A stretch of 33,918 bases of DNA. It comes from Allomuricauda sp. (GTDB lineage: Bacteria; Bacteroidota; Bacteroidia; Flavobacteriales; Flavobacteriaceae). This document shows positions 16,382 through 25,396 of this stretch, piece by piece. Location: NCBI GenBank assembly GCA_028284725.1, contig JANQRD010000214.1:1-33918 (forward strand). Reading direction: 5' to 3'. Numbering within the stretch: the stretch's first letter is position 1; every line of letters starts with the position of its first letter. The position numbers and the translations under genes were made by a program. The notes beneath the pieces were generated by a model. It had not been told where the DNA came from. It did no database searches and was given only the letters and a program-made list of their open reading frames with translations.

Positions 16382-17437
16382 ATGTTGGATTATGTAATTG
16401 TGGGCCTTGGGTTGGCAGGCATCTCCTTTTGTGAGGTTCTCGAAAAAGAAGGGAAGTCTTTTGTGGTAATTTCCGATGATTCCCAACAAGCATCGTTGGT
16501 AGCTGGTGGCCTATACAACCCAGTTATTTTAAAGCGGTTCACCATGGCGTGGAAAGGACGGGAGCAAATGGATTCGGCCATGCCTTTTTACGAAGCTTTG
16601 GAACAAAAACTTGGCGTGCAGTTGGACTACAAAATTCCCGTGCTTCGACGTTTTGCTTCCATCGAGGAACAAAACGCTTGGTTTGAGGCGGCAGACCGTC
16701 CAGGCCTTGATTCTTTTTTATCCACCACAATTGTAAAGAATACAAATCCAAGTATTGATGCTCCTTTCGGATTCGGTGAAGTAAAATACACTGGACGTAT
16801 CGATACAAAGGCCTTGCTTACGGCTTATGCCGATTATTTGGTCAAAAAGGGGCTTTTGATTCACGAATCATTCGATTTTTCTTCTTTTAAGCCTCTGGAA
16901 GGACATATCACTTACAAAACAATAAAAGCCAAGCAAATTGTTTTTGCGGACGGCTATGGGCTTAAAAACAACCCCTTTTTCAACTATTTGCCGCTAAATG
17001 GTACAAAAGGGGAACTATTGACCATAAAAGCACCTGATTTGAAAGCGAATAGCGTTGTAAAATCTTCGGTGTTCAGTATCCCACTGGGAGGTGATCGGTA
17101 CCGTATCGGAGCGACGTATAAATGGAAGGACAAAACCAATGAACCCACTGAGGAATCAAAAAACGAACTTCTAGAAAAATTGAAGACCTTTCTAAAATGT
17201 GATTTTGAAGTGGAAGAACATGTTGCCGGCATTCGACCAACCGTGGTGGATCGAAGACCTTTGGTAGGGCAACATCCAGCACATCAAAATATCTTCGTAT
17301 TAAATGGTTTTGGCTCCAGAGGTGTGCTCATCGCGCCATATGTTTCCCCAAAACTGTATGCTTATATTGAAAATGGGGTTGAGCTCGATTCCGAAATCGA
17401 TATCCAACGATTTACCAAAAAGTACTATTCCACCTGA
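16382..17437 (+). CDS. FAD-dependent oxidoreductase, D-amino-acid-oxidase (DAO) family
   Basis: A 351-residue flavoprotein. The N terminus carries the dinucleotide-binding motif VIVGLGLAGIS followed by SLVAGGLYNPVILKRF, a DAO-family pattern. The C-terminal part has GIRPTVVDRRPLVG and NGFGSRGVLIAPY, which complete the FAD site. It resembles the oxidase domain of MnmC and glycine/sarcosine oxidases; the substrate is unknown and there is no signal peptide, so it is cytosolic. Its last 13 bases overlap the end of the convergent DUF983 gene. There is no partner gene on the same strand. Confidence 0.9.
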   Translation: MLDYVIVGLGLAGISFCEVLEKEGKSFVVISDDSQQASLVAGGLYNPVILKRFTMAWKGREQMDSAMPFYEALEQKLGVQLDYKIPVLRRFASIEEQNAWFEAADRPGLDSFLSTTIVKNTNPSIDAPFGFGEVKYTGRIDTKALLTAYADYLVKKGLLIHESFDFSSFKPLEGHITYKTIKAKQIVFADGYGLKNNPFFNYLPLNGTKGELLTIKAPDLKANSVVKSSVFSIPLGGDRYRIGATYKWKDKTNEPTEESKNELLEKLKTFLKCDFEVEEHVAGIRPTVVDRRPLVGQHPAHQNIFVLNGFGSRGVLIAPYVSPKLYAYIENGVELDSEIDIQRFTKKYYST

Positions 17438-17817
17438 CTTCTGATCACAGGAGGTTCATACTTGATAAAAAAGTTGATCCAGATGTTTCGCGACAATCGG
17501 ATGATGACAGGCAGAAAAACCACCAAGGTCAATACAATGGCGATAAACGTATTCACCAGTGAGGCACCTAAGAAAAGAAACGCAATCACAAAAGCGGCCA
17601 CTGCAAAGGCGACGCCCACTCCGTAGCTCACATACATGGATCCATAGAAAAAAGAGGGCTCAATTTTATATTTGGTACCACAATGGGAGCAGCGTTCGTG
17701 CATGCTGAAAAGTTGTGTGATAGCATAAGGGTTTTTGTTGGGATACATGCTCTCTTGGTGGCATTTGGGACAACTTCCTGTTAAAATGCTGTAGAGTTTG
17801 TTTCCTTTTTTTAACAT
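17425..17817 (-). CDS. DUF983 family membrane protein
   Basis: A 130-residue protein. Its N-terminal zinc-ribbon-like part has two C-x2-C pairs (GSCPKCHQ and RCSHCGTKY), followed by IEPSFFYGSMYVSYG, the DUF983 signature, and two transmembrane helices (about 65-83 and 86-105). The function of the family is unknown. The ATG at 17817 is preferred to a GTG two codons upstream. The gene overlaps the FAD oxidoreductase gene tail to tail and is divergent from the ABC-F gene. Confidence 0.92.
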   Translation of the reverse strand: MLKKGNKLYSILTGSCPKCHQESMYPNKNPYAITQLFSMHERCSHCGTKYKIEPSFFYGSMYVSYGVGVAFAVAAFVIAFLFLGASLVNTFIAIVLTLVVFLPVIIRLSRNIWINFFIKYEPPVIRSQVE

Positions 17818-17833
17818 TTGCACGGATTTTTTA

Positions 17834-17841
17834 CAAAATTA
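17834..17841 (-). promoter_or_regulatory. -7 box of the DUF983 promoter
   Basis: On the minus strand TAATTTTG matches TAnnTTTG and lies 16 bases before the ATG at 17817. The -33 element is weak. The box lies in the 65-base divergent gap shared with the ABC-F gene. Confidence 0.45.
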
Positions 17842-17882
17842 CACATTCGCTAACTTTTGTTCTGTAATTCAGGTCACATAAA

Positions 17883-19796
17883 ATGTTGAACATTCATAAT
17901 CTTTCAGTCGCTTTTGGAGGCGAATACTTATTCGAGGAAATCGCATTTCGTTTGAACGGGGGCGATCGTGTGGGCCTGATCGGTAAAAATGGTGCAGGGA
18001 AATCCACCTTGCTGAAGTTGTTGTCGAAGGAGATGGATCCAGATACGGGGACAATAGCCATGGAAAAGGATATCAAAATCGGGTTTTTAAAACAGGATAT
18101 CGATTTTGAATATGGAAGGACGGTATTGGAAGAATCGTACCAGGCCTTCCAAGAGTTGAAATCGTTAGAGATACAACTGGATGAGATCAACCAGGCCTTA
18201 ACAGAGCGCACCGATTATGAAAGCGAGTCCTACAACCAACTGATGGTCGATTTGACTGATGTGACCCATCGCTACGAAATTTTGGGAGGGTACAACTATC
18301 AGGGAGATACGGAAAAAGTGCTGTTGGGATTGGGTTTCAAGCGGGACGATTTCAACAAGTTGACCGATACCTTTTCCGGTGGATGGCGTATGCGCATCGA
18401 GCTGGCCAAACTGTTGCTGCAGAACAATGATGTGTTGCTGTTGGATGAGCCCACCAATCATTTGGACATTGAGTCCATAATTTGGTTGGAGCAGTTTCTC
18501 AAAAGCTATCCCGGAGCTGTAGTTATTGTATCACACGATAAAATGTTCCTGGATAACGTCACCAATCGTACTATCGAGATTTCACTGGGGCGTATTTATG
18601 ATTACAATAAGCCCTATTCCAAGTTTTTAAAGCATCGAAAGGAAATCAAGGAACAACAGTTGAGCGCCCAAAAGAATCAGGAAAAACAAATTCAGCAAAC
18701 AGAAAGACTGATTGAAAAATTCAGGGCCAAGGCTTCCAAAGCTTCCATGGCACAGTCGCTTATCAAAAAATTGGATAAAATCGAGCGTATTGAGGTCGAT
18801 GAGGACGACAATGCCGTGATGAATGTACGCTTTCCAGTCTCGATTGCGCCAGGCAAAGTGGTGGCCGAATTGGAAAATCTTTCTAAGAGTTATGGCTCCA
18901 AACAGGTACTGTCTGGAATCAATTTGTTGGTCGAACGTGGCAGTAAAACCGCTTTCGTGGGTCAAAATGGACAAGGCAAGACCACTTTGGCAAAAATTGT
19001 GGTCGGTGAATTGGACCATGGAGGAAAACTAAAGATTGGCCACAATGTACAGATTGGTTATTTCGCCCAGAATCAAGCGGAATATTTGGATGGTGACAAG
19101 ACCATTTTGGACACCATGATTGATGCGGCCAACGAAAACAACAGAAGTAAGGTACGGGATATTTTGGGTTCCTTTTTATTTCGGGGCGATGAGGTGGAAA
19201 AACATATAAAGGTGCTTTCTGGTGGGGAACGGAACCGCTTAGCTTTGGCAAAGATGCTATTGCAGCCTTTTAATGTGCTGATTATGGATGAGCCCACAAA
19301 TCACTTGGATATCAAATCCAAAAATGTATTGAAGCAGGCCCTACAAAATTTTGAGGGGACCTTGGTTTTGGTATCGCACGATAGGGATTTTTTACAGGGA
19401 TTAACAGATCGGGTGTATGAATTTAGGGACGGTAATATTAAGGAATACTTAGGCGATATCGACTTCTATCTGGAACAACGGAAGGCTGATGATTTTAGAA
19501 AAATTGAAAAGGGAGAGGTCCAAAAACAAGTATGGAAGGAAGTAGCCCCAAAACAAAATGATTATCAAGCCCAAAAACGCATAAAATCCCTTAAAAATAA
19601 ATTGAGCGGGGTAGAAAAAAAGATTTCCCAGTTGGAAAAGGACATAGCGACCATCGATCATGACCTGCTCATGGATTACGATGCTACCATAGCCAAACAA
19701 GGCTTTTTTGATGATTATCAAGCAAAAAAGCAACTTTTGGAATCTTTAATGGAGGACTGGGAAAAACTCTCTGAAGAATTGGAACAGTTGATTTAA
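17883..19796 (+). CDS. ABC-F family ATPase (ribosome-associated, Uup/YheS-like)
   Basis: A soluble 637-residue protein with two tandem ABC domains and no membrane segments. Domain 1 has Walker A GKNGAGKST (about 34-42), signature FSGGWRMRIELAK and Walker B LLLDEPTNHLDIES. Domain 2 has Walker A GQNGQGKTT (about 360), signature LSGGERNRLALAK and Walker B LIMDEPTNHLDIKS. A charged linker between them (about 250-310, KEIKEQQLSAQKNQEKQ) is the P-site tRNA interaction motif region of ABC-F proteins, and the C terminus is a coiled coil. Members act on ribosomes during translation or antibiotic protection; which one applies cannot be told here. Confidence 0.94.
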   Translation: MLNIHNLSVAFGGEYLFEEIAFRLNGGDRVGLIGKNGAGKSTLLKLLSKEMDPDTGTIAMEKDIKIGFLKQDIDFEYGRTVLEESYQAFQELKSLEIQLDEINQALTERTDYESESYNQLMVDLTDVTHRYEILGGYNYQGDTEKVLLGLGFKRDDFNKLTDTFSGGWRMRIELAKLLLQNNDVLLLDEPTNHLDIESIIWLEQFLKSYPGAVVIVSHDKMFLDNVTNRTIEISLGRIYDYNKPYSKFLKHRKEIKEQQLSAQKNQEKQIQQTERLIEKFRAKASKASMAQSLIKKLDKIERIEVDEDDNAVMNVRFPVSIAPGKVVAELENLSKSYGSKQVLSGINLLVERGSKTAFVGQNGQGKTTLAKIVVGELDHGGKLKIGHNVQIGYFAQNQAEYLDGDKTILDTMIDAANENNRSKVRDILGSFLFRGDEVEKHIKVLSGGERNRLALAKMLLQPFNVLIMDEPTNHLDIKSKNVLKQALQNFEGTLVLVSHDRDFLQGLTDRVYEFRDGNIKEYLGDIDFYLEQRKADDFRKIEKGEVQKQVWKEVAPKQNDYQAQKRIKSLKNKLSGVEKKISQLEKDIATIDHDLLMDYDATIAKQGFFDDYQAKKQLLESLMEDWEKLSEELEQLI

Positions 19797-19915
19797 GTAA
19801 CCAGTATCAGACACTTCACCACACCTTTGGGCCAGTTTACAACAAAATTGCCTTGGTTCACCTATTTAATTTGTAAAACCCTCTGTTCTATAATTTATTT
19901 GTAGGTAAATTCTTA

Positions 19916-19923
19916 TATTTTTG
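19916..19923 (+). promoter_or_regulatory. -7 box of the leucine-rich-repeat gene
   Basis: TATTTTTG matches TAnnTTTG and lies 10 bases before the ATG at 19934. The nearest TTG upstream is only 14 bases away, so the -33 element is doubtful. Confidence 0.35.
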
Positions 19924-19933
19924 AATTTTGAAT

Positions 19934-20821
19934 ATGAACCAACAGACCATTATTTCCTTTATAATGCTTTTTACTACTACTCTTTCAGTGGCCAATGTCT
20001 CAATTTCACTTAAAGAAAAAGACGCGCTCATTGATTTGTTTCACAGTACAAAAGGGCAAAATTGGAATACGCCGTGGGATTTGGACGCCCCAGTGGACAC
20101 TTGGAAAGGTGTTGAGTTGCACGAAGGCCGCGTGGTGGGCATTAACCTGTTCAGAAATAATTTAGAAGGCGTATTGCCGGAAAGCCTTGGCAAACTAAGG
20201 CATCTTACCCATTTAAATTTAGCATTCAATAACATCACGGGTGTTTTACCAAAGGACATAGTGAAACTCAAAAATTTAAAGGTATTGCGGTTGGAAATGA
20301 ACCGGATAAAAGGTGGTTTGCCTTCCGGAATTGGAGAACTTCAAGAGTTGAGGGTCCTTTCCATGTTCAACAACTTTTTGAGTGGATCTATTCCACCGAC
20401 TTTTGGAAACTTGGTAAATCTGAGGGAACTCAATCTATCAAGCAATAACCTGAAAGGAATTATTCCAGAATCTATAGGAAATCTTACAAAGTTGGAGGCC
20501 TTGGGCCTTTTCGAGAACAATTTGGAGGGGTCTATCCCAGAGGAAATTGGAAACTTAAGGGAATTGAGGGAGCTGGTATTGGCCAACAACCAGTTGGGAG
20601 GCGATATTCCTTCAGAATTTGGTCAATTGGCCAGCCTAAAAATATTACAGATTCAGAACAACAGGTTCAATTCGTATAAAGGACTTAGAGAAATGAATAC
20701 CAAGCAGTTTTTGGTATTCGATACCGATGACAGCACTTTGAATCCAGGGTTCAACGAGTTACAACTGCAGCGTACACGCATGGCAGATACAAAATTTGAA
20801 GATGTTGACGATAATGAGTAG
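19934..20821 (+). CDS. Exported leucine-rich-repeat protein
   Basis: A 295-residue protein with an N-terminal Sec signal (MNQQTIISFIMLFTTTLSVAN) and about seven 24-residue plant-type leucine-rich repeats with the consensus LxxLxxLxLxxNxLxGxIPxxxGxL (for example LRELNLSSNNLKGIIPESIGN and the repeats before and after). A capping segment, WNTPWDLDAPVDTWKGVEL, precedes the repeats. Such proteins usually bind other proteins or ligands at the cell surface. No T9SS C-terminal domain is obvious; the C terminus is short and acidic. ATG 19934 is preferred over the TTG two codons upstream. A strong terminator follows. Confidence 0.9.
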   Translation: MNQQTIISFIMLFTTTLSVANVSISLKEKDALIDLFHSTKGQNWNTPWDLDAPVDTWKGVELHEGRVVGINLFRNNLEGVLPESLGKLRHLTHLNLAFNNITGVLPKDIVKLKNLKVLRLEMNRIKGGLPSGIGELQELRVLSMFNNFLSGSIPPTFGNLVNLRELNLSSNNLKGIIPESIGNLTKLEALGLFENNLEGSIPEEIGNLRELRELVLANNQLGGDIPSEFGQLASLKILQIQNNRFNSYKGLREMNTKQFLVFDTDDSTLNPGFNELQLQRTRMADTKFEDVDDNE

Positions 20822-20848
20822 TTAGTTATACTTTAGTTTGTTTGGTTT

Positions 20849-20876
20849 GGGGATACAGGCGTGTATCCCCTTTTTT
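20849..20876 (+). terminator. Intrinsic terminator after the leucine-rich-repeat gene
   Basis: A perfect 8-bp stem GGGGATAC / GTATCCCC with a 6-base loop, followed directly by six T residues. Confidence 0.9.
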
Positions 20877-20945
20877 GTGCAATAAAATTGCCGTGGCCTT
20901 AAACAATTTATGAAATATTTAACCAAGCAAACTTGTTGTAGCGAA

Positions 20946-20953
20946 TAGTTTTG
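20946..20953 (+). promoter_or_regulatory. -7 box of the RND efflux operon
   Basis: TAGTTTTG matches TAnnTTTG and lies 22 bases before the ATG of the adaptor gene. No good TTG at -33 spacing is visible. Confidence 0.4.
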
Positions 20954-20975
20954 TAGGGACTAATTCATCCTGCAC

Positions 20976-22112
20976 ATGCGTAAGCTAATTATCTCGGCCG
21001 TAGTGGGCGGCCTCATTATTTTCGGGTCACTGTATTTTGCGGGACTCATTGCCGGAAGCAAGGACAGCAGAAGACCTAGGCCCCAGAAGGTGGTCAAGAC
21101 CGTTTTTGTGGATACCGTAAAGAACGGTGTGGTTCCCATTGTCGTTCCGGCCAACGGAAATCTAAGGGCCAAAAGACGGGTGGAACTGTTTTCAGAAGTT
21201 CAGGGTGTCTTTAGGTCTGGGAGTAAACTTTTTAGGACAGGCCAAGAATACAATCAGGGACAAACCTTGATCCGGATTGATGCCAGTGAGTATTACGCCA
21301 GCGTGCAATCGGCTAAAAGCAATCTCTATAACCTATTGACGTCCATAATGCCCGATTTGCGGCTGGATTATCCTGAAATCTATCCCAAATGGCAAACTTA
21401 CCTCAATGGCTTTGACTTGAACAATGTAACACCAAAATTACCGGAGATGACCTCTGAAAAGGAAAAATTCTTTATTTCGGGGAGAGGGATTATTTCCAAC
21501 TACTACAATGTGAAGAATCTCGAACAACGGCTATCGAAATATACCATCTCTGCTCCTTTTAAAGGAGTGTTGACAGATGCTCTGGTTACCGAGGGAACAC
21601 TTATTCGTGCCGGACAAAAACTCGGGGAATACATCAATGTTGGGGTCTACGAATTGGAGGTGTCCATCAGCAAAACTTATGGGGATTTTCTGAAGGTGGG
21701 TAAGCAGGTAGCGTTGTCCAATCTGGATAAAAGTGAAAAATATATGGGGAAAGTGACCCGTGTCAATGGACGGGTCGACCAAAATTCCCAGACCATTACT
21801 GTTTTTATCGAGGTCAGTGGAGAAGACCTTAAAGAAGGGCAGTATCTCGAAGCCAATTTGGAGGCTAGGGAAGAATCCAACGCCATAGAAATTGATCGCT
21901 CGCTACTAATGGAAAACAATCAGGTTTTCGTAGTGCGGGATTCCATTCTTGATCTTATCGATGTGAGTCCGGTTTACTTTTCCGATAAGACTGTAGTGCT
22001 AAAGGATGTACCCGATAGTGAGGTAATCGTAACCAAAGCTTTGACCGGGGCTTATGCGGGAATGTTGGTGAGGGTATTTGATGGAAATAAAACCAAAAAA
22101 TCCAAGTCGTGA
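20976..22112 (+). CDS. RND efflux periplasmic adaptor (HlyD/MFP family)
   Basis: The membrane-fusion subunit that links the RND pump to the outer-membrane channel. The 378-residue product has an N-terminal transmembrane anchor (LIISAVVGGLIIFGSLYFAGLIAG) without a lipobox, so it is membrane-anchored rather than lipidated. A lipoyl/barrel-sandwich domain is split by a short helical segment (about 110-190); the second half shows YTISAPFKGVLTDALVTEGTLIRAGQKLG. Beta-barrel and membrane-proximal domains follow. The stop overlaps the GTG start of the pump gene (GTGA), so the two are translationally coupled. No regulator lies beside the operon. Confidence 0.93.
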   Translation: MRKLIISAVVGGLIIFGSLYFAGLIAGSKDSRRPRPQKVVKTVFVDTVKNGVVPIVVPANGNLRAKRRVELFSEVQGVFRSGSKLFRTGQEYNQGQTLIRIDASEYYASVQSAKSNLYNLLTSIMPDLRLDYPEIYPKWQTYLNGFDLNNVTPKLPEMTSEKEKFFISGRGIISNYYNVKNLEQRLSKYTISAPFKGVLTDALVTEGTLIRAGQKLGEYINVGVYELEVSISKTYGDFLKVGKQVALSNLDKSEKYMGKVTRVNGRVDQNSQTITVFIEVSGEDLKEGQYLEANLEAREESNAIEIDRSLLMENNQVFVVRDSILDLIDVSPVYFSDKTVVLKDVPDSEVIVTKALTGAYAGMLVRVFDGNKTKKSKS

Positions 22113-25100
22113 GGAAGGTCATTGCTTATTTCATCCAATACCATGTCGCGGTCAATGTCATCATCATCGCGTTTTTCATCTTCGGACTGGTCGGCGCATT
22201 TTCGCTGAAATCTTCCTTCTTTCCCCTTACGGAATCCAAGAACATTCTGGTCAGCATTACCTACCCTGGGGCATCACCTCAGGAAGTGGAGGAAGGGATC
22301 GTCCTGAAAATAGAAGATAATTTAAAAGGACTTCAAGGAGTGGAACGGGTCACCTCCACATCCAGGGAAAATAGTGGCAGTATCAACGTGGAGATTGAGA
22401 AGGGTCGCGATATTGACTTCATGTTATTGGAGGTGAAAAATGCCGTGGATCGAGTACCCACTTTTCCCACGGGGATGGAACCTCTAGTGGTTTCCAAGCT
22501 GGAAGCCGTACGCCCTACGATCAGTTTCGCCATAAGCGGAGAGGACATCCCATTGGTTACCTTAAAACAAATAGGTCGTCAGATAGAAAATGATCTCAGG
22601 GCAATTGAGGGAATTTCTCAGATTGAAATTTCTGGCTATCCCGAAGAGGAAATTGAGATTGCGGTCAACGAAAACAGTTTATTGGCCTACAATTTGTCCT
22701 TCAATGAGGTGGCCCAGGCCATCTCCAACGCCAATATTTTGGTCACGGGGGGAAATATTAAAACAAGTGCCGAAGAATATTTGATTCGAGCGAATAATAG
22801 GTCATATTTTGGCGATGAGCTCTCCAATGTGGTGGTGCGTGCCGATGCTACCGGTAGGGCCATCCGGTTAAAGGATGTGGCAACCATCCGAGATCGGTTT
22901 TCTGAAACGCCCAATGGTTCTTTTTACAATGGGGAACTTTCGGTAAATATTACCATTACCAGTACAAACACAGAGGATTTAATAGGCTCTGCCGATAATG
23001 TAAAGGAGTACATTGCTGATTTCAATGAAAAGCATACCAATGTACAATTAAACGTATTACGGGATTTATCAAAAGTGCTCAACCAGCGTACCGATCTCCT
23101 AACGGAAAATGCCATTGTAGGAATGATTTTGGTGTTGATTTTCCTTTCCTTGTTTCTAAATACAAGATTGGCCTTTTGGGTGGCCTTTGGCCTGCCCATA
23201 GCCTTTTTGGGTATGTTTGTCTTTGCGCCCATGTTCAATGTCACCATCAATGTATTGTCGTTGTTCGGGATGATCATAGTTATTGGAATTTTGGTAGATG
23301 ACGGAATTGTTATCGCTGAAAACATCTACCAACATTATGAGAAAGGCAAAACTCCGATTCGAGCAGCTATAGATGGCACTATGGAGGTGATGCCGCCGAT
23401 TCTCTCTGCCATCATTACTACAGTGCTGGCGTTCTCCATCTTTTTGTTTTTGGATGGCCGTATTGGAGATTTCTTTGGAGAAGTATCTGTGATCGTAATT
23501 CTGACCCTGGTGGTTTCTTTGGTGGAGGCATTGATCATTCTGCCTGCCCACTTGGCACATTCAAAAGCGTTGCAGCCCCAAAAGAAAGGCCCGAAATCTG
23601 GAATTGCCCAGGTCTTTTCAAAATTAAGGGTCATCAATAAAATGGGAGATCGGGCCATGGCTTGGATGCGCGACAAGATGTACAGCCCCGCGCTGCGTTT
23701 TGCCCTGGATTACAAACTGCTCACTTTTGCGCTGTTCTTTATGGCCTTGGCCTTGACATTTGGATCCATAGGAGGTGGGATTGTACGGACATCATTCTTT
23801 CCAAGAATTGCCAGTGATCGTGTTGCTGTAGTACTTCAAATGCCCAATGGGACCAATGAAAAGGTAACCGATTCCATTATTAGTTTGATTCAGGATAAGG
23901 CCCAAATTGTGAATCAGCAGCTGACCGAAGAATACCTGCAAGGAACGGACAAAATGCTTTTCGAAAATATGCTTAAGAATCTAGGCCCTGGTTCGTCAAC
24001 AGGAACGTTGATTATCAATTTATTGCCCGGAGAGGAGCGCCCTGATGAAATTCGAGCCGATTTAGTTACCAGAAGGCTTCGAGAGCTAATGGGTCCTGTT
24101 ATTGGTGTGGAAAGCCTAATTTATGGTGCGGGAGGAAACTTTGGAGGAGATCCAGTATCTGTTTCCCTGCTTGGGAATAATATTGCTGAATTAAAGGCGG
24201 CCAAAGCAGAATTAAAAGCTGCCATGCTGAACAATGCATTGTTAAAGGATGTTGCCGACAATGACCCAGCGGGAATCAAGGAAATACGATTACAGTTAAA
24301 AGAAAATGCCTATTTGCTGGGACTCGACCTGAGAAGCGTGATGAATCAGGTTAGGGCAGGGTTTTTTGGGGCCCAGGCACAACGTTTTCAACGGGGACAG
24401 GATGAAATACGGGTTTGGGTGCGTTACGACCGTGAAAACCGATCATCCATCACAGATTTGGATGAAATGCGGATCTTGGCACCCAACGGGGAGCGAATCC
24501 CGCTAAAGGAGATAGCAACCTATTCCATTGAACGGGGCGATGTGGCCATCAACCACTTGGATGGCCAACGGGAGATTCAGGTATCATCAGATATAAAAGA
24601 CCTCAATACCACCAGTGGAACGGATGCCATGACATGGATACGCACAGAGGTAATGCCGGACATTCTCTCCAAATATCCATCCATAACACCTTCTTATGAA
24701 GGACAGAACCGGGAAGCGAACAAACTTTTGGGTTCCTTGAGGTTTGTTGGCCTTACGGTATTGTTTTTAATTTATGTTACCATAGCCTTTACGTTCCGAA
24801 GTTTTAGCCAACCGCTATTGCTGATTCTTTTGGTGCCCTTCAGCCTCACAGCTGTTGCATGGGGCCATTGGATACATGGTTTCCCCATCAACATTCTTTC
24901 TATGCTGGGTATCATAGCTTTGATAGGAATTATGGTGAATGATGGTTTGGTACTAATAGGCAAGTTTAACATCAACTTGCGTAATGGAATGATCTTTAAT
25001 GATGCTATTTATGAAGCCGGGCGATCTCGTTTTAGGGCCATATTTCTGACTTCGGTAACCACCATAGCCGGTCTGGCTCCCTTGCTTTTGGAGAAGAGTC

Positions 25101-25396
25101 GACAGGCGCAGTTCCTAAAGCCTATGGCCATTTCCATTGCCTATGGAATCGGATTTGCCACCGTCCTCACACTATTGATGCTGCCGTTGTTTCTATCATT
25201 TGGGAACAATGTAAAAGTTCTGGCCAAACGCTTGTGGACTGGAGAAAAAGCTACAAAGGAAGAGGTGGAAAGAGCAATAAAGGAGCAAAAAGAGGAACAG
25301 CATATGCGACAGGAAGGTGTTCATCGGCTTAATGGTACTCCAGAGCATGGACAATCTGAAGAAGAAGCTTCAAAAGTTTTAGAAGAGACTACATAA
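22109..25396 (+). CDS. RND efflux permease (AcrB/MexF-like)
   Basis: The proton-driven inner-membrane pump of a tripartite efflux system, 1095 residues. The RND layout is clear: TM1 at about 10-30, a large periplasmic loop, TM helices 2-6 (about 335-485), a cytosolic linker, TM7, the second periplasmic loop and TM8-12. The proton-relay acidic pair is in GILVDDGIVIAENIY (about 397). In the last TM bundle the usual lysine position reads Asn (GIMVNDGLVLIG), a variant seen in other Bacteroidetes pumps. A hydrophilic tail of about 50 residues ends the protein. GTG start overlaps the adaptor stop, and the TAA stop shares its last base with the next ATG. Confidence 0.95.
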   Translation: MRKVIAYFIQYHVAVNVIIIAFFIFGLVGAFSLKSSFFPLTESKNILVSITYPGASPQEVEEGIVLKIEDNLKGLQGVERVTSTSRENSGSINVEIEKGRDIDFMLLEVKNAVDRVPTFPTGMEPLVVSKLEAVRPTISFAISGEDIPLVTLKQIGRQIENDLRAIEGISQIEISGYPEEEIEIAVNENSLLAYNLSFNEVAQAISNANILVTGGNIKTSAEEYLIRANNRSYFGDELSNVVVRADATGRAIRLKDVATIRDRFSETPNGSFYNGELSVNITITSTNTEDLIGSADNVKEYIADFNEKHTNVQLNVLRDLSKVLNQRTDLLTENAIVGMILVLIFLSLFLNTRLAFWVAFGLPIAFLGMFVFAPMFNVTINVLSLFGMIIVIGILVDDGIVIAENIYQHYEKGKTPIRAAIDGTMEVMPPILSAIITTVLAFSIFLFLDGRIGDFFGEVSVIVILTLVVSLVEALIILPAHLAHSKALQPQKKGPKSGIAQVFSKLRVINKMGDRAMAWMRDKMYSPALRFALDYKLLTFALFFMALALTFGSIGGGIVRTSFFPRIASDRVAVVLQMPNGTNEKVTDSIISLIQDKAQIVNQQLTEEYLQGTDKMLFENMLKNLGPGSSTGTLIINLLPGEERPDEIRADLVTRRLRELMGPVIGVESLIYGAGGNFGGDPVSVSLLGNNIAELKAAKAELKAAMLNNALLKDVADNDPAGIKEIRLQLKENAYLLGLDLRSVMNQVRAGFFGAQAQRFQRGQDEIRVWVRYDRENRSSITDLDEMRILAPNGERIPLKEIATYSIERGDVAINHLDGQREIQVSSDIKDLNTTSGTDAMTWIRTEVMPDILSKYPSITPSYEGQNREANKLLGSLRFVGLTVLFLIYVTIAFTFRSFSQPLLLILLVPFSLTAVAWGHWIHGFPINILSMLGIIALIGIMVNDGLVLIGKFNINLRNGMIFNDAIYEAGRSRFRAIFLTSVTTIAGLAPLLLEKSRQAQFLKPMAISIAYGIGFATVLTLLMLPLFLSFGNNVKVLAKRLWTGEKATKEEVERAIKEQKEEQHMRQEGVHRLNGTPEHGQSEEEASKVLEETT

